Position numbers and translations under genes: made by a program
Assembly (NCBI GenBank): GCA_902563555.1
Contig: CACEXM010000001.1
Coordinates: 152,758 to 216,757, forward strand
Source: an uncultured Pelagibacteraceae bacterium
GTDB taxonomy: Bacteria > Pseudomonadota > Alphaproteobacteria > Pelagibacterales > Pelagibacteraceae
Length of the DNA: 64,000 nt
Reading direction: 5' to 3'
Notes under the pieces: model-generated
The model's database searches: none
What the model was told of the DNA's origin: nothing
Seen by the model: the letters and a program-made list of their open reading frames with translations, nothing else
Shown here: in pieces, positions 49,392 to 63,646 of the stretch
Position numbering within the stretch: position 1 is the stretch's first letter
How the letters are laid out: each line of letters opens with the position of its first letter

Positions 49392-49921
49392 TGAAAAACT
49401 GGTACATAGTACAATCTCATTCAAGCTTCGAAAATAAGGTAGCTGGCTTAATAAAAGAGGAGGCCGACAAAGCAAAAATTTCTGAAAAAATTGAGGAAAT
49501 TATAGTCCCAACTCATGATGTAACTGAAGTTAAAAGAGGTAAAAGAATACAAAGAAAAAAAAAATATTTTCCTGGATATGTATTAATAAAAAGTGAAATG
49601 GACAATAATATTTATCACATGATTAAAAACATTAAGAGAGTTAGTGGTTTTTTGGGGACCAAAGGTATGCCAGTTCCTGTATCAGATAAAGAAATAGAAA
49701 AAATACTTGGACAAATAAAGGATGGGGTGGCCCAACCAAAATCTGGTATAGAATACAACGTAGGTGAAAAGGTTCAAGTTGTTGATGGACCTTTTGCTTC
49801 TTTTAATGGAATGGTTGAAGAAATTGATGAAGAGAAATCAAGACTAAAAGTCTCAGTCTCAATATTTGGAAGACCAACACCTGTAGATTTAGAATATAAC
49901 CAGGTAGAAAAAGTAAGTTAA
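49391..49921 (+). CDS. nusG: Transcription antitermination protein NusG
   Basis: NGN domain ([14 protein letters not shown]) and KOW ([17 protein letters not shown]). Confidence 0.96.
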   Translation: MKNWYIVQSHSSFENKVAGLIKEEADKAKISEKIEEIIVPTHDVTEVKRGKRIQRKKKYFPGYVLIKSEMDNNIYHMIKNIKRVSGFLGTKGMPVPVSDKEIEKILGQIKDGVAQPKSGIEYNVGEKVQVVDGPFASFNGMVEEIDEEKSRLKVSVSIFGRPTPVDLEYNQVEKVS

Positions 49922-50352
49922 TGGCAGCAAAAAAAGAAATAAGTGGTTTCATAAAATTACAAATCAAGGGTGGTCAAGCTAACCCAGCTCCACCTGTGGG
50001 ACCAGCTTTAGGTCAGAGGGGTGTAAACATCATGGAATTTTGTAAAGCTTTTAATGACAAAACAAAGTCTTTAGCAGGTAAACCAGTTCCAGTTGAGATA
50101 ACAGTTTATAAAGATAAGAAGTTTGATTTTAAAATAAAATCGCCACCAGCATCTTTTTTTATTAGAGAAGCTGCTAAACTAAAAAGTGGTTCACAAGAAC
50201 CTGGAAGAACTATTGTTGCAACAATAACAAAAAAACAAGCTGAGGAAATTGCCAAACAAAAAATGAATGATTTAAATGCACTAAATTTAGAGGAAGCGGT
50301 TAAAATTATTGCAGGGTCTGCAAGATCAATGGGAATTGAGGTTAAAGATTAA
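49921..50352 (+). CDS. rplK: 50S ribosomal protein L11
   Basis: [31 protein letters not shown]. Confidence 0.98.
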   Translation: MAAKKEISGFIKLQIKGGQANPAPPVGPALGQRGVNIMEFCKAFNDKTKSLAGKPVPVEITVYKDKKFDFKIKSPPASFFIREAAKLKSGSQEPGRTIVATITKKQAEEIAKQKMNDLNALNLEEAVKIIAGSARSMGIEVKD

Positions 50353-51042
50353 ATGACCTCAAAAAGATTTAAAAAACTGCCATTTAAAACAATAGATTTG
50401 CCAGCTGAGTCTATAGATAAACTGCTTTCTGTTGTTAAAAAAAATTGTACAACTAAGTTTGATGAGTCTGTTGATTTGAGTTTCCAAATAAATAATAAAC
50501 AAAAAAAAAATGAAATTAACATTAGAACTGTAGTAAATTTACCAGGAGGTACTGGAAAAAAGGTTAAAGTTGCAGTTGTTTGTGAAGATACAAAATCATC
50601 AGAAGCAAAATCAGCAGGAGCAGATATTGTTGGAGGTGATGATTTTATTGAAAAGATTAAAACTGGTGAAATGAATTTTGAAAAATTAATTTGTACACCT
50701 GGGATGATGATTAAACTTTCAAAACTAGGAAAAATTTTAGGTCCAAGAGGTTTGATGCCTAATCCAAAATTAGGTTCTGTTACAGATGATTTAAAAACAG
50801 CCATCAAAGATGCAAAATCTGGGCAAGCAGAAATTAGAAATGATAAAGATGGAAATATTGGTGTTAGTATTGGAAAAAAATCTTTCACTGATGAAAAATT
50901 AATAAAAAATTTTAATGTAATTTTAGAAACTCTTGAAAAAGAAAAATCAAATAACACTATAAAAGGTGATTTAATTCGCTCAGCTTTTATCACCTCAACA
51001 ATGGGTGTTTCATACAAAATCAAACTTGGAAAAAGTATTTAA
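50353..51042 (+). CDS. rplA: 50S ribosomal protein L1
   Basis: GKILGPRGLMPNPKLGSVT. Confidence 0.97.
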   Translation: MTSKRFKKLPFKTIDLPAESIDKLLSVVKKNCTTKFDESVDLSFQINNKQKKNEINIRTVVNLPGGTGKKVKVAVVCEDTKSSEAKSAGADIVGGDDFIEKIKTGEMNFEKLICTPGMMIKLSKLGKILGPRGLMPNPKLGSVTDDLKTAIKDAKSGQAEIRNDKDGNIGVSIGKKSFTDEKLIKNFNVILETLEKEKSNNTIKGDLIRSAFITSTMGVSYKIKLGKSI

Positions 51043-51044
51043 TT

Positions 51045-51566
51045 ATGATGAATAAAGAGCAAAAAAAAGATTACATAACTGAGATGACCGCACAGTTTGA
51101 AAATAGCAAATCTATTTTAATTACACATTATCAAGGTTTAACAATGGCTCAACTTGATAATTTAAGATCACAAATGAGAGAACATGGTATCATTTTTAAA
51201 ATTACAAAAAATAGAATTACAAAGTTGGCTTTGGAAAAAACAAAATGTAAGGATTTATCAAACTTATTTACAGGACCCACGGCTGTAGCGTTTGGAGAAG
51301 ACGCTATTATGTCAGCCAGAATTTTATCCAAATTTGCTAAAGACAATGAAAATCTAAAGCTTATTGGAGGAATGATGGATAATGAGGTTTTGGATCAAGC
51401 CGGTGTTTTAAATGTAGCAAATCTACCAACTTTGGATGAAGCAAGAGCAAGTATTGTGGGTATTTTGAGTGCCTCTGCTTCAAAATTGGTGAGTATTTTG
51501 CTTGCACGATCGGAAAAAATGAGTAATTTACCCGAAGAAAATTCTGAAACTAAACCCAAAGAGTAG
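51045..51566 (+). CDS. rplJ: 50S ribosomal protein L10
   Basis: L10 pattern ([22 protein letters not shown]) and operon position. Confidence 0.95.
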   Translation: MMNKEQKKDYITEMTAQFENSKSILITHYQGLTMAQLDNLRSQMREHGIIFKITKNRITKLALEKTKCKDLSNLFTGPTAVAFGEDAIMSARILSKFAKDNENLKLIGGMMDNEVLDQAGVLNVANLPTLDEARASIVGILSASASKLVSILLARSEKMSNLPEENSETKPKE

Positions 51567-51571
51567 ATTAT

Positions 51572-51937
51572 ATGCCAGACCTAAATAAAATTATTGAAGA
51601 TTTATCAAGCTTGACAGTCGCTGAAGCTGCTGAGCTTTCAAAACAATTAGAGGAAAAATGGGGTGTTGCCCCAATGACTGCAGCAGCACCAGCAGCAGCT
51701 GGCGGTGCAGCGGCCACAGAGGAAAAAGATGATTTTTCAATCATGCTTGTTTCTGCTGGAGATAAAAAGATAAATGTCATTAAAGAAGTAAGAGCAGCAA
51801 CATCACTTGGCTTAAAAGAGGCTAAAGACCTCGTTGAAGGTGCACCGAAAGAAGTTAAAGCGGGTGTACCAAAAAAGGAAGCTGAAGAAATAAAAGCTAA
51901 GTTAGAAGCTGCAGGCGCAAAAGTAGAACTTAAGTAA
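51572..51937 (+). CDS. rplL: 50S ribosomal protein L7/L12
   Basis: Ala-rich hinge and [27 protein letters not shown]. Confidence 0.98.
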   Translation: MPDLNKIIEDLSSLTVAEAAELSKQLEEKWGVAPMTAAAPAAAGGAAATEEKDDFSIMLVSAGDKKINVIKEVRAATSLGLKEAKDLVEGAPKEVKAGVPKKEAEEIKAKLEAAGAKVELK

Positions 51938-51957
51938 TTTAAAAGGATTTTTTTAAT

Positions 51958-51979
51958 ACTGATTAATCTATTAGTCAGT
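51958..51979 (+). promoter_or_regulatory. rplL-rpoB intergenic hairpin
   Basis: actgattaa-tcta-ttagtcagt, 9-bp stem including one G-U, 12 nt before rpoB. Confidence 0.6.
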
Positions 51980-51990
51980 GTTGATTATAA

Positions 51991-54900
51991 ATGCAAATAT
52001 CTTTTACAGAAAAAAAAAATATTAGAAAAAGTTTTGGTAAGTTAAAGGAGAGTTTATCCATACCTAACTTGATTGAAGTTCAAAAAAACTCATATGATGA
52101 ACTGACCTATTTCAATTCAGAGGCTGGAGATTTAGCAAAAGGATTTGATAGGGTTTTCAAAAGTATTTTTCCAATTGAGGATCTTAATGATAAAGCTACT
52201 TTAGAATATGTTTCTTATAGACTAGAAAAACCTAAATTTGATGTTGAAGAGTGTATAGCAAGAGGATTAACTTATTCCTCTGCTTTAAAATGTACCTTAA
52301 GACTAGTTGTGTATGAGATAAATCAGGAAAATAATACAAAAGATATTCTTTCAGCTAAAGAGCAAGAAGTTTACATGGGTGAAGTACCAATGATGACTAA
52401 TAGTGGAACTTTCATAACCAATGGTGTCCAAAGAGTAGTTGTAAATCAAATGCACAGAAGTCCTGGTGTATTTTTTGATCATGATAAAGGAAAAACGCAC
52501 GCAAGTGGTAAATTGTTATTTAATTGCAGGGTGATACCTAACAGAGGTTCATGGTTAGATTTTGAATATGATGTTAAAGATTTTTTATACTTTAAAATTG
52601 ATAGAAAAAAAAAAATATTTGCATCTACTTTGTTGCTTGCTCTTGGTTTTACAAAATCTGAAATTGTAAATGAGTTTTATGATAAAGAAAAATTTTCTTA
52701 TGATTCCAAAAGTGAAAAATGGAAAACCAAATTTGATCCAGAAAATTATAAGTCAAAAAATTTTTCAGAGGAGGTAGTAGATGCAAAAACTGGCAAAGTA
52801 GTAATTAAATTAGGAGAAAAAATAAATTTTCTAAATGCAAAAAAATTATTTAATGATGGCCTTAAGGATATATTTGTTTCAAAAGAATCCTTATATGGAA
52901 AATTTCTTCATACTGATGTTAATATTAATGGAGAAGAAGCTGAAAATTTTAAAATAGGTACTGAGCTAAATGAGACGATTATTGATAAGATTCTTGAGGC
53001 AAAAATATACTCATTAGACATTTCAAAAACAAATTCTATTAACAAAGGACCATATATACTCACAACAATTCTTAATGATAAGAATAACACAAAGGATGAG
53101 GCTATTACTGAAATTTATAAAATGTTAAGACCAGGAGAGCCTCCAACAATTGAAATAGCAACTCAAATCTTTAATAACTTATTTTTTAGCTCAGACAGAT
53201 ATGACCTTTCTGATGTTGGAAGAGTTAAAATGAATTCTAGATTGAATTTAGAATGTTCAGATAAAATCACTATATTGAGGAACGATGATATCATTGCAAT
53301 CATACATAAAATGTTAGAATTGAGAGATGGCAAAGATGAAGTGGATGATATAGATCATTTAGGCAATAGAAGAGTAAGATCAGTTGGAGAATTAGTTGAG
53401 AATCAAGCAAGAATTGGTGTTTATAGAATGGAGAGAGCAATTAAGGAAAAGATGACCACATTAGATGTAGAGTCAGCGATGCCCCAGGACTTGATAAATG
53501 CAAAACCTTTAACAGTTTCACTAAAAGATTTTTTTGCAAGTTCACAACTTTCTCAGTTTATGGATCAAACCAACCCTCTTTCTGAGATAACTCACAAAAG
53601 AAGGGTTTCAGCTTTAGGTCCAGGCGGTTTAACTAGAGAGCGTGCAGGTTTTGAGGTGCGAGATGTCCATCCAACTCATTACGGAAGGATCTGTCCAATA
53701 GAAACTCCAGAGGGCCCTAATATAGGTTTAATAAATAGTCTATCAACATATGCGAAAATTAATAAATACGGATTTATAGAGAGCCCTTACAAAAGGGTGA
53801 TTAATGGGATTGTTCAAGGTAACGTAGAGTATTTATCTGCAATGGAAGAAACTAAATTTACTATCGCTCAAGCTAATACAAAGATTGATAAAAATGGAAA
53901 AATTGTTGAAGAACTAGTTTCATGTAGACAAAATTTAAATTTTCTTTTAGCAAAACCTGAGACAATAGACTACATAGATGTCTCACCAAAACAATTGGTA
54001 TCAGTTGCAGCTTCTCTCATACCCTTTTTAGAAAATGATGACGCAAATAGAGCTTTGATGGGTTCCAATATGATGCGTCAGGCAGTTCCACTGTTAAAAC
54101 CTGAGGCTCCTTTAGTTGGAACTGGAATAGAAAGTGATGTTGCTCTTGATTCAGGGGTTACAATTGTTGCTAAAAGAGATGGAGTTGTTGATAAGATAGA
54201 CGGTAAAAGAATTGTAATTAAAGTTACTGAAGAAACTGATTTTTCAAAATCTGGTGTTGATATTTATAGTCTACAGAAATTTAAGAGATCAAACCAGAAT
54301 ACCTGCATTAATCAAAGACCATTAGTAAGAGTAGGGGATAAAGTAAAATCTGGTGATATTATCGCAGACGGACCTTCAACAAAACTTGGTGAACTAGCAT
54401 TAGGTAAAAATGTGACAGTAGCCTTTATGCCATGGCAAGGTTACAATTTTGAAGATTCTATATTGATTTCAGAGAGATGTGTAACGGATGACGTATTTAC
54501 GTCAGTCCATATAGTAGAATATGAAATTATGGCTAGAGATACAAAACTTGGTGAAGAAGAAATAACCAGAGATATTCCAAATGTTAATGAGGAAGCTTTA
54601 AAAAATTTAGATGAGTCAGGAATAGTCTATATTGGCGCAGAAGTAAATGCTGGGGATATATTAGTTGGCAAAGTAACACCAAAAGGTGACTCTGCTTCAG
54701 GTCCTGAGGAAAAGTTGTTAAGATCTATTTTTGGCGAAAAAGCTATTGATGTAACCGATACTTCACTAAGAATGTCAAGAGGAAGTAGTGGTACAGTAGT
54801 AGATGTTCGGGTATTTAACAGACATGGAATTGAAAAAGATGAGAGATCTATAACTATTGAGCGAGCAGAAATTGATCAAGTACAGCAAGATAAGATAGTT

Positions 54901-56079
54901 GAGGAAGAAATTTTAGAGAGAAGCATTAAACAAAGAGCTTCACAAATTTTATCAGGATCATCTTTAGTAAAAAAAATTAAAGATGTTGAGGCTGGTACAA
55001 AATTAGATTTTGACACAATTAATAAGCTGTCAATTAATGATGTATTTAAAATTTCCCAAAGTAATTCAAAAGAGGAGGCGGCACTCATTCAGTTAAAAGA
55101 TCAGTACACTAAGGCAAGACAAGACATTATTGAACGATTTGAGGACAAAGTTTTAAAAATTAGAAGTGGTGATGATTTACTACCTAGCGTGATGAAGATG
55201 GTTAAAGTTTTTGTAGCTATTAAAAGAAGGCTTAGACCAGGTGATAAAATGTCAGGAAGACATGGAAACAAAGGTGTAGTTAGCAAAATAGTGCCTGTGG
55301 AGGATATGCCTTATAGAGAAGATGGAAGACCAGTTGATATCGTTTTAAATCCATTGGGTGTGCCGAGTAGAATGAACGTAGGTCAAATTTTAGAAACTCA
55401 TCTAGGTTGGGCATGTAAAGAATTTGGAGAGGAAGTTAAAAGACTAATAAATGAAAATAACAAAAAGATCGAAAAGACAGAAAAAATTTCAAGTTTCTTA
55501 AAATCTGTATATGGAGAAGAGATATTTCAAAATAAAGTTGATAAATTGAGTAAAAATGAATTTAAAGATTTGTGCGAAAATTTACAAAATGGTGTTGCAA
55601 TATCTACTCCTGTTTTTGATGGAGCAAAAGAAAAAAATGTAACCGAAATGCTTGAATTAGCCAAATTACCGGGCTCAGGACAGACATTTCTATGGGATGG
55701 AAGAACTGGAGAAAAGTTTGATAGACCAGTGACTGTTGGAATTATTTATATGTTAAAACTTCATCATTTGGTAGAGGACAAAATTCATGCAAGATCTACA
55801 GGACCATATAGCTTAGTTACACAACAACCACTGGGAGGTAAAGCTCAATTAGGTGGTCAAAGATTTGGTGAGATGGAAGTGTGGGCTTTAGAGGCATATG
55901 GGGCTTCTTACACTCTACAAGAAATTTTGACTGTAAAATCAGATGATGTAGCAGGGCGTGTTAAAGTTTACGAAACAATAGTCAAAGGAGAGGAAAATTT
56001 CGAGTCTGGTATACCCGAGTCGTTTAATGTTCTAGTGAAGGAAATTAAATCTCTGGCTCTTAATGTGGAGTTAAATTAA
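51991..56079 (+). CDS. rpoB: RNA polymerase beta subunit
   Basis: 1362 aa with canonical RpoB motifs ([64 protein letters not shown]). Confidence 0.99.
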   Translation: MQISFTEKKNIRKSFGKLKESLSIPNLIEVQKNSYDELTYFNSEAGDLAKGFDRVFKSIFPIEDLNDKATLEYVSYRLEKPKFDVEECIARGLTYSSALKCTLRLVVYEINQENNTKDILSAKEQEVYMGEVPMMTNSGTFITNGVQRVVVNQMHRSPGVFFDHDKGKTHASGKLLFNCRVIPNRGSWLDFEYDVKDFLYFKIDRKKKIFASTLLLALGFTKSEIVNEFYDKEKFSYDSKSEKWKTKFDPENYKSKNFSEEVVDAKTGKVVIKLGEKINFLNAKKLFNDGLKDIFVSKESLYGKFLHTDVNINGEEAENFKIGTELNETIIDKILEAKIYSLDISKTNSINKGPYILTTILNDKNNTKDEAITEIYKMLRPGEPPTIEIATQIFNNLFFSSDRYDLSDVGRVKMNSRLNLECSDKITILRNDDIIAIIHKMLELRDGKDEVDDIDHLGNRRVRSVGELVENQARIGVYRMERAIKEKMTTLDVESAMPQDLINAKPLTVSLKDFFASSQLSQFMDQTNPLSEITHKRRVSALGPGGLTRERAGFEVRDVHPTHYGRICPIETPEGPNIGLINSLSTYAKINKYGFIESPYKRVINGIVQGNVEYLSAMEETKFTIAQANTKIDKNGKIVEELVSCRQNLNFLLAKPETIDYIDVSPKQLVSVAASLIPFLENDDANRALMGSNMMRQAVPLLKPEAPLVGTGIESDVALDSGVTIVAKRDGVVDKIDGKRIVIKVTEETDFSKSGVDIYSLQKFKRSNQNTCINQRPLVRVGDKVKSGDIIADGPSTKLGELALGKNVTVAFMPWQGYNFEDSILISERCVTDDVFTSVHIVEYEIMARDTKLGEEEITRDIPNVNEEALKNLDESGIVYIGAEVNAGDILVGKVTPKGDSASGPEEKLLRSIFGEKAIDVTDTSLRMSRGSSGTVVDVRVFNRHGIEKDERSITIERAEIDQVQQDKIVEEEILERSIKQRASQILSGSSLVKKIKDVEAGTKLDFDTINKLSINDVFKISQSNSKEEAALIQLKDQYTKARQDIIERFEDKVLKIRSGDDLLPSVMKMVKVFVAIKRRLRPGDKMSGRHGNKGVVSKIVPVEDMPYREDGRPVDIVLNPLGVPSRMNVGQILETHLGWACKEFGEEVKRLINENNKKIEKTEKISSFLKSVYGEEIFQNKVDKLSKNEFKDLCENLQNGVAISTPVFDGAKEKNVTEMLELAKLPGSGQTFLWDGRTGEKFDRPVTVGIIYMLKLHHLVEDKIHARSTGPYSLVTQQPLGGKAQLGGQRFGEMEVWALEAYGASYTLQEILTVKSDDVAGRVKVYETIVKGEENFESGIPESFNVLVKEIKSLALNVELN

Positions 56080-56084
56080 ATATT

Positions 56085-59000
56085 ATGAGTAAAGAATTAA
56101 CAGATTTATTTAAAGGATCAGAAATTTCTGAGGCCCAAAATTTTAATAGTATTAAAATTTCGTTAGCAAGTCCTGAAAAAATTAAATCATGGACCTATGG
56201 TGAAATTAAAAAACCAGAAACAATAAATTATAGAACATTCAGACCAGAAAAAGATGGTTTATTTTGCGCAAGAATATTTGGTCCAATAAAAGATTATGAA
56301 TGTTTATGTGGCAAGTACAAAAGAATGAAGTTCAGAGGCATTATTTGTGAAAAATGTGGGGTAGAAGTTACGAAGTCTAATGTTCGAAGAGAAAGAATGG
56401 GTCATATTAATCTTGCAACACCTGTAGCTCATATATGGTTTCTTAAATCTCTTCCAAGTAGAATTGCTCTTGCAGTTGATATGAAGCTTAAAGAAATCGA
56501 GAGAGTTTTATATTTTGAAAATTTCATAGTTATAGAACCTGGTTTAACTGGTTTACAAAAAAATCAACTTTTAAATGAGGATGAATTAGCAAAGTATCAA
56601 GATGAATATGGTGAAGAGGCTTTTACAGCAGGCATTGGTGCTGAAGCTGTTCTGGAAATGCTTAAAAATTTAGACTTAGAGGCTGAAAAAAAATATCTAA
56701 CGTCATACATCAAAGAAACTAAGTCAAAAGTAAATGAGGAAAGAGCTATAAAAAGATTAAAATTAATCGAGTCATTTATTGAAACAGGACAGAAGCCTGA
56801 ATGGATGATTATGACAGTAGTTCCAGTGATACCACCTGAATTAAGACCTCTTGTTCCTTTAGATGGAGGTAGATTTGCTACATCAGATTTGAATGATTTG
56901 TATAGAAGAGTAATAAACAGAAATAATCGTTTGAAAAGATTAATGGACCTTAAAGCTCCAGATATTATTGTCAGAAATGAGAAACGTATGCTTCAAGAGT
57001 CTGTTGATGCATTATTTGATAATGGAAGAAGAGGAAGAGTTATTACTGGCACAGGAAAGAGACCTTTAAAATCACTTGCAGAAATGCTTAAAGGCAAACA
57101 AGGAAGATTTAGACAAAATTTATTAGGCAAGAGAGTTGATTATTCTGGGCGTTCAGTAATTGTTGTTGGTCCAGATTTAAAACTACATGAGTGTGGTTTA
57201 CCTAAAAAAATGGCTTTAGAGCTCTTTAAACCTTTTCTTTATGCAAGATTAAATAAACTAGGATTAGCTTCTACAATTAAACAAGCTAAAAAATTAGTAG
57301 AGAAAGAAACAAATGCAGTTTGGGATGCTTTGGAACTTATTGTTAGAGAGCATCCAGTATTGTTAAATAGAGCTCCAACACTTCATAGGCTTGGCGTTCA
57401 GGCATTTGAACCTAAACTGATTGAAGGTGATGCTATAGAATTACATCCATTAACTTGTGCTGCTTTTAATGCTGATTTTGACGGTGATCAAATGGCAGTA
57501 CATGTTCCTCTAAGTTTAGAGGCTCAACTAGAAGCAAGAATTTTAATGTTATCAACTAATAATATTCTTTCACCATCTAATGGTAAGCCAATTATAGTTC
57601 CTAGTCAGGATATGATTTTAGGAATTTATTATTTATCTCAAGAACCACTAAATGACAAACCATCGGGTTATTTTTTAGATGCAGATCAGATTGAATTTGC
57701 TTTGTCGTCTGGTCAAATAAAAGTTCATAGTACTATAATCTCTAGATTTGAGACAGTAGATGAAAAAGGTCATAAAAAATTTGAAAAATATACATCAACA
57801 GCAGGAAGATTTTTATTAGCTAATTTGTTGCCAAAAAATAAAGATATTAAATTCTCTTTGGTAGATAGATTGTTACCAAAAAAGGTTGTTTCAGAAGTGA
57901 TTGATATTGTTTTTAGATTTTGTGGTCAAAAAACAACTGTTATATTTTGTGACAAATTGAAAGATTTAGGATTTAAACATGCTTTCAAAGCTGGAATTTC
58001 TTTTGGTAAAGATGATCTTGTTATACCTGAAAATAAAACTCAATTAATAGAAGATACAAAAAAACTCATTTCAGATTATGAGACTCAATATGCTGAAGGT
58101 CTGATAACTAGAGGAGAAAAGTATAATAAAGTTGTGGACGCTTGGTCAAAATGTACCGATAAGGTAGCTGGAGAAATGATGAAGGGTATTTCTGCTACAG
58201 AAAAAACCCCAGAGGGATTAAAAATAAACTCTGTGTTTATGATGGCAGACAGTGGAGCAAGAGGCTCTGCAGCACAGATGAAGCAGTTAGCTGGTATGAG
58301 GGGTTTAATTGCTAAACCATCAGGAGAAATTATTGAAAGTCCAATAACTTCAAATTTTAAAGAGGGGTTAACTGCTCTTGAATACTTTAATTCTACTCAT
58401 GGAGCTAGAAAAGGATTGGCAGATACTGCGCTTAAAACAGCAAGTTCTGGTTATTTAACTAGAAGATTGTGTGATGTTGCTCAAGACTTAACAATTACTA
58501 AGAAAAATTGCGATAAACCAGGATTTATAGAGCTGTCAGAAATATTAGAAGGTGGAAACGTTGTGGTCAGCATATCTGAAAGAGCTTTAGGTAGAGTAGC
58601 AGCTTCTGACGTTAAACATCCCTTAACAGGAGAAATTATAATAAAGAAATCAAATATGATTGACGAGTCAGGTTGTGATAAGATTGATGCCGCAGGTATA
58701 AAATCATTAAAAGTTTATTCTGTAATGACATGTAGTTCAAAAGAGGGCGTTTGTGCAACTTGTTATGGGAGGGATTTGTCTAGAGGTAAAATGGTACATG
58801 TAGGAGAGGCGATTGGAATGATATCAGCCCAATCAATTGGAGAACCAGGTACACAATTAACGATGAGAACATTCCATGTTGGTGGTACTGCTTCTGTAAA
58901 ACAAGACTCTCAAATAGTTACTAAAACAGATGGTATTTTGAAAATTATTAATTCAAATATTTTAGAGGACTCTAAAAAGAATTTAATTGTTATGGGAAGG

Positions 59001-60248
59001 AATACCCAATTATCCATTGAAGATGACAATGGTGTTCAAACAGCAATTTATAAAGTTGCATATGGTTCAAAATTATTTTTTAAGAATGGAGATAAAATTA
59101 AAGCAAATACAAAAATTTGTGAGTGGGACCCATACACTACTCCTGTAATTGCTGAAAAATCAGGAATAGCAAGTTATGTGGATTTAATTGATGGTGTATC
59201 GATTCAAGAAACAACGGATGACGCTACTGGAATCTCATCAAAATCAGTTGTTGATTGGAGATCTCAATCTAAAAGCACTGACTTAAAGCCAAGAATTACT
59301 TTAAGAGACGAAAAAGGGAATGTTATTAAGAAAGCTGATGATAATGAAGCAAGATATTATCTTGTTCCAGATTCAATTTTATCTGTAAAAGATGGACAAA
59401 ATGTTTCAGCAGGAGACGTAATTGCTAGATTACCAAAAGAGACAACTAAGACCAAAGATATTACTGGAGGACTACCAAGAGTAGCAGAACTATTCGAAGC
59501 TAGAAAAGCAAAAGACAGTGCGATTATAGCTGAGAATGATGGTCAGGTAATTTTTGGCAAAGAAGTGAGAGGTAAACAAAGAATTTCTATAGTTCCTCAG
59601 GATGGAACTGAGCCATCAAATTACTTAATTCCAAAAGGTAAACACATAAATTTTAATCAAGGTGAAAAAATAAAAAAAGGCGAGTATTTGTTAGATGGCC
59701 AACCTCTACCACATGACATATTAAGAATAATGGGCATAAAAGACTTAACTGAATATTTTGTAAATCAAGTTCAGGAGGTGTACAGATTGCAAGGTGTAAT
59801 AATTAACGATAAACACATAGAGACAATTTTGAGACAAATGTTAAAAAAAGTTGAAATAAAATCTTCTGGAGACTCTTCATATCTTCCAGGTGAAATAGTT
59901 GATAGAATTAAATTTGAAAATATGAATGAAAAATTAAAATCAGAAGGTAAAACTCCTGCAATAGGTGAGAGAGTTTTAATGGGTATTACTAAAGCTTCTT
60001 TACAAACAGAGTCATTTATATCAGCTGCTTCATTTCAAGAGACTACTAGAGTTCTTACAGATGCAGCAATAAAAGGTAAGATTGATCCTTTAAATGGGTT
60101 AAAGGAAAATGTAATAGTCGGTAGATTAGTGCCCGCAGGTACTGGGAACATTAAGAATAAATGGAACAAAAAAGCTCTTGAAGATGATAATAAGTTTTTG
60201 TCAGATCAAGAAAAAATTGAAGCCTCTGAAAGTCAAGTAAATCAATAG
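56085..60248 (+). CDS. rpoC: RNA polymerase beta' subunit
   Basis: 1387 aa; [16 protein letters not shown] catalytic motif. Confidence 0.99.
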   Translation: MSKELTDLFKGSEISEAQNFNSIKISLASPEKIKSWTYGEIKKPETINYRTFRPEKDGLFCARIFGPIKDYECLCGKYKRMKFRGIICEKCGVEVTKSNVRRERMGHINLATPVAHIWFLKSLPSRIALAVDMKLKEIERVLYFENFIVIEPGLTGLQKNQLLNEDELAKYQDEYGEEAFTAGIGAEAVLEMLKNLDLEAEKKYLTSYIKETKSKVNEERAIKRLKLIESFIETGQKPEWMIMTVVPVIPPELRPLVPLDGGRFATSDLNDLYRRVINRNNRLKRLMDLKAPDIIVRNEKRMLQESVDALFDNGRRGRVITGTGKRPLKSLAEMLKGKQGRFRQNLLGKRVDYSGRSVIVVGPDLKLHECGLPKKMALELFKPFLYARLNKLGLASTIKQAKKLVEKETNAVWDALELIVREHPVLLNRAPTLHRLGVQAFEPKLIEGDAIELHPLTCAAFNADFDGDQMAVHVPLSLEAQLEARILMLSTNNILSPSNGKPIIVPSQDMILGIYYLSQEPLNDKPSGYFLDADQIEFALSSGQIKVHSTIISRFETVDEKGHKKFEKYTSTAGRFLLANLLPKNKDIKFSLVDRLLPKKVVSEVIDIVFRFCGQKTTVIFCDKLKDLGFKHAFKAGISFGKDDLVIPENKTQLIEDTKKLISDYETQYAEGLITRGEKYNKVVDAWSKCTDKVAGEMMKGISATEKTPEGLKINSVFMMADSGARGSAAQMKQLAGMRGLIAKPSGEIIESPITSNFKEGLTALEYFNSTHGARKGLADTALKTASSGYLTRRLCDVAQDLTITKKNCDKPGFIELSEILEGGNVVVSISERALGRVAASDVKHPLTGEIIIKKSNMIDESGCDKIDAAGIKSLKVYSVMTCSSKEGVCATCYGRDLSRGKMVHVGEAIGMISAQSIGEPGTQLTMRTFHVGGTASVKQDSQIVTKTDGILKIINSNILEDSKKNLIVMGRNTQLSIEDDNGVQTAIYKVAYGSKLFFKNGDKIKANTKICEWDPYTTPVIAEKSGIASYVDLIDGVSIQETTDDATGISSKSVVDWRSQSKSTDLKPRITLRDEKGNVIKKADDNEARYYLVPDSILSVKDGQNVSAGDVIARLPKETTKTKDITGGLPRVAELFEARKAKDSAIIAENDGQVIFGKEVRGKQRISIVPQDGTEPSNYLIPKGKHINFNQGEKIKKGEYLLDGQPLPHDILRIMGIKDLTEYFVNQVQEVYRLQGVIINDKHIETILRQMLKKVEIKSSGDSSYLPGEIVDRIKFENMNEKLKSEGKTPAIGERVLMGITKASLQTESFISAASFQETTRVLTDAAIKGKIDPLNGLKENVIVGRLVPAGTGNIKNKWNKKALEDDNKFLSDQEKIEASESQVNQ

Positions 60249-60277
60249 AAAAATCACTGATCTTTAACAGTTTTAGT

Positions 60278-60305
60278 TTGACAAAGGTAAATTAATTAGT
60301 ATTTT
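60278..60305 (+). promoter_or_regulatory. Sigma-70-like promoter upstream of rpsL (str operon)
   Basis: TTGACA (60278-60283), 16-bp spacer, TATTTT (60300-60305). Confidence 0.55.
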
Positions 60306-60406
60306 GGCGATAATTTTTTTGGTTGGAATGTAGTGCTTATAGCACTAAACGCTGCCACAATTAAAAGCCAGTTATTTCTTCAAAAAAATTTAAATATTAA
60401 AAAATT

Positions 60407-60778
60407 ATGCCAACTATAAACCAGTTGTTAAGAAAAAAAAGAATTAAACCATTAGCTAGGAACAAAGTTCCTGCTTTGCAAAAACAACCTCTTAAACGAG
60501 GAGTTTGTGTAAAAGTTTATACCACAACTCCAAAGAAACCAAACTCAGCATTAAGAAAAGTTGCAAGAGTAAGACTTTCAAATGGATTTGAAGTTACAGC
60601 ATACATACCTGGTGAAGGTCATAATTTACAGGAGCACTCGGTTGTTTTAATTAGAGGTGGAAGAGTCAAAGATTTACCGGGAGTAAGATATCATATATTG
60701 AGAGGAAACTTAGATACTCAAGGTGTAGCCAACAGAAAACAAAGACGATCTTTATATGGGACAAAGAAAGGTAAATAA
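60407..60778 (+). CDS. rpsL: 30S ribosomal protein S12
   Basis: [69 protein letters not shown]. Confidence 0.99.
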   Translation: MPTINQLLRKKRIKPLARNKVPALQKQPLKRGVCVKVYTTTPKKPNSALRKVARVRLSNGFEVTAYIPGEGHNLQEHSVVLIRGGRVKDLPGVRYHILRGNLDTQGVANRKQRRSLYGTKKGK

Positions 60779-60780
60779 AG

Positions 60781-61251
60781 ATGTCTAGAAAAAAAACTCA
60801 ACCAAAAAAGAATGTAACACCTGATCCTAAATTTAATTCTACTATAATTCCAAAGTTAATTAATAATATAATGTATGATGGCAAAAGAGGTGTTGCTGCA
60901 AAAATTGTTTATGATGCAATCGAAAAAATTAAAACTAAATCAAAAGATGAACCAATAAATATATTTAATGAGGCTATCAACAATATAAAACCAACTGTAG
61001 AAGTAAGATCTAGAAGAGTCGGTGGTGCAACTTATCAAGTCCCAGTAGAGGTAAAAAGTAAGAGAGCTCAAGCTCTAGCCATAAGATGGTTAGTAGACTC
61101 AGCTAGAAAAAGAAAAGATAAGCATATGTCAGACAAAATTTTTAATGAACTTTACGATGCTTATGAAAAAAAAGGTGCAGCAGTAAAAAAAAGAGAGGAT
61201 GTTCATAAAATGGCAGAGTCTAATAAAGCCTTTGCACATTTTAGGTGGTAA
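60781..61251 (+). CDS. rpsG: 30S ribosomal protein S7
   Basis: [40 protein letters not shown]. Confidence 0.99.
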   Translation: MSRKKTQPKKNVTPDPKFNSTIIPKLINNIMYDGKRGVAAKIVYDAIEKIKTKSKDEPINIFNEAINNIKPTVEVRSRRVGGATYQVPVEVKSKRAQALAIRWLVDSARKRKDKHMSDKIFNELYDAYEKKGAAVKKREDVHKMAESNKAFAHFRW

Positions 61252-61255
61252 AAAT

Positions 61256-63334
61256 ATGTCAAGAACACACACATTAGATAAATACAGAAACATTGGTATA
61301 ATGGCTCACATAGATGCCGGTAAAACTACAACCACTGAAAGAATTTTATATTATACAGGAAAAAGCCATAAAATTGGAGAAGTTCATGATGGAGCAGCTA
61401 CAATGGATTGGATGGAGCAAGAACAGGAAAGAGGAATAACCATCACCTCTGCTGCAACGACTTGTTTCTGGCAAGACCACAGAATAAACATTATTGACAC
61501 TCCAGGACACGTAGATTTTACAATCGAAGTTGAAAGATCTTTAAAAGTTTTAGATGGAGCAGTTGCGGTTTTTGATGGGGTTGCTGGCGTAGAGCCACAA
61601 TCAGAAACAGTATGGAGACAAGCTGATAAATATAAAGTTCCAAGAATTTGTTTTGTTAACAAATTAGACAGAACAGGAGCTGATTTTTTTAGATGTGTAA
61701 ATATGATTAAAGATAGACTGGGCGCAAAACCACTAGTTTTGCAGATTCCAGTTGGAATTGAGGCTTCTTTAACTGGAGTTATAGATCTTGTTAAAATGAA
61801 AGCACAATTATGGAAAAACGAAGCATTAGGTGCAGAATGGGAATATAAAGATATCCCCGATGATTTAAAAGAAATTTCTAATAAATACAGAACAGAACTT
61901 GTAGAACTTGCTGTTGAGCAAGATGAAAAATTAATGGAAAGTTATCTGAATGGAGATGAAATAAAAGAGGAAGATTTGATTAAGTGTATAAGAAAAGGAA
62001 CTTTAAGCTTTGATTTTGTGCCTGTTTTAACAGGTTCGGCCTTTAAAAATAAAGGTGTCCAACCTTTACTAGATGCCGTAGTAAATTACCTTCCAAGCCC
62101 TCTAGATATTGGCTCAATCAAAGGTACTAAAGCTGGAACAGAAGATGAAGTTGAGATGAAATTTGAGGATAAGTCACCATTTTCTGCGTTAGCTTTTAAG
62201 GTAGCAAATGACCCATTTGTTGGTTCTTTGACGTTTATAAGAGTTTATTCTGGAACAATTAAGTCTGGTACCTCAATTTATAATTCTTCAACAGATAAAG
62301 AAGAGAGAGTGGGAAGAATGTTATTAATGCATGCAAACTCCAGGGAGGATATAAAAGAAGCCAACTCCGGTGATATTGTCTCTTTAGCAGGTCTTAAAAA
62401 TACAATGACAGGGCATACTTTGTGTAATAAGGATAATGCTGTCCTGCTAGAACCGATGGAATTTCCAGATCCTGTAATAGAAATAGCTGTTGAGCCCAAG
62501 ACTAAGGGCGACCAAGAAAAAATGGGAGAGGCTTTGGCAAGGTTAGCCAAAGAAGATCCATCCTTTAGAGTTTCCTCTGATGAGGAGTCTGGACAGACTA
62601 TAATCAAAGGAATGGGTGAATTGCATTTAGATATCATAGTTGACCGAATGAAAAGAGAGTTCAAGGTTGAGGCAAATGTTGGTGCTCCTCAAGTCGCCTA
62701 CAGAGAAACAATAGAAAAATCTGCTGAATTTGAGTACATACACAAAAAACAAAGTGGTGGAGCAGGACAATTTGCAAAAGTTAAACTTTTTATTGAACCA
62801 CAGGAGCCAGGAAAAGGAAGATTAGTTGAAAGTGCAATTAAAGGTGGAGCCATACCAAAAGAGTTTATTCCTGGAGTTGAAAAAGGAATTGAAACAGTTT
62901 CTGATAGCGGAATTTTAGCAGGTTTTCCTATGATTGATTATAAAGTTACAATAGTGGATGGCTTACATCATGATGTAGACTCTAGTGTCTTGGCTTTCGA
63001 ACTTGCTAGTAGAGCATGTTTTAAAGAAGCTTGTACTCAAGGAGGTTTAAAATTATTAGAACCAATAATGAGAGTTGAGGTAGTAACGCCAGAAGATTAC
63101 ATGGGTGATGTTATTGGAGATTTAAATAGTCGAAGAGGACAAATAAGTACCCAAGAACAAAGAGGAAATGCAACTGTAATAACAGCTATGGTTCCACTTG
63201 CTAACATGTTTGGTTACATCAACAGTTTGAGATCGATGTCTCAAGGCAGAGCTCAATATTCAATGTTTTTTGACCATTACTCTAAAGTTCCTCAAAATGT
63301 TCAAGACGAAGTAACAAAAAAGGTTGCAGGCTAA
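61256..63334 (+). CDS. fusA: Elongation factor G
   Basis: [32 protein letters not shown]; start taken at [12 protein letters not shown]. Confidence 0.98.
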   Translation: MSRTHTLDKYRNIGIMAHIDAGKTTTTERILYYTGKSHKIGEVHDGAATMDWMEQEQERGITITSAATTCFWQDHRINIIDTPGHVDFTIEVERSLKVLDGAVAVFDGVAGVEPQSETVWRQADKYKVPRICFVNKLDRTGADFFRCVNMIKDRLGAKPLVLQIPVGIEASLTGVIDLVKMKAQLWKNEALGAEWEYKDIPDDLKEISNKYRTELVELAVEQDEKLMESYLNGDEIKEEDLIKCIRKGTLSFDFVPVLTGSAFKNKGVQPLLDAVVNYLPSPLDIGSIKGTKAGTEDEVEMKFEDKSPFSALAFKVANDPFVGSLTFIRVYSGTIKSGTSIYNSSTDKEERVGRMLLMHANSREDIKEANSGDIVSLAGLKNTMTGHTLCNKDNAVLLEPMEFPDPVIEIAVEPKTKGDQEKMGEALARLAKEDPSFRVSSDEESGQTIIKGMGELHLDIIVDRMKREFKVEANVGAPQVAYRETIEKSAEFEYIHKKQSGGAGQFAKVKLFIEPQEPGKGRLVESAIKGGAIPKEFIPGVEKGIETVSDSGILAGFPMIDYKVTIVDGLHHDVDSSVLAFELASRACFKEACTQGGLKLLEPIMRVEVVTPEDYMGDVIGDLNSRRGQISTQEQRGNATVITAMVPLANMFGYINSLRSMSQGRAQYSMFFDHYSKVPQNVQDEVTKKVAG

Positions 63335-63335
63335 T

Positions 63336-63644
63336 ATGGAAAAGCAAAATATTAGAATAAAATTGAGAGCTTATGATAATAAGATCCTTGATGCTTCTAC
63401 TGAGGAAATAGTAAATACTGTGAAAAGAACAGGTGCTACAATTAAAGGCCCGATACCTCTTCCAACAAGAATAGAGAGATACACTGTATTAAGATCCCCT
63501 CATATAGATAAAAAAAGTAGAGAACAATTTGAGTCTAGAACCCACAAAAGATTAATTGATATTATAGAACCAACACCACAAACGGTTGAAGCTTTAATGA
63601 AACTTGATTTAGCATCAGGTGTTGATGTGGAGATAAAAATTTAG
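63336..63644 (+). CDS. rpsJ: 30S ribosomal protein S10
   Basis: [55 protein letters not shown]. Confidence 0.98.
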   Translation: MEKQNIRIKLRAYDNKILDASTEEIVNTVKRTGATIKGPIPLPTRIERYTVLRSPHIDKKSREQFESRTHKRLIDIIEPTPQTVEALMKLDLASGVDVEIKI

Positions 63645-63646
63645 TC

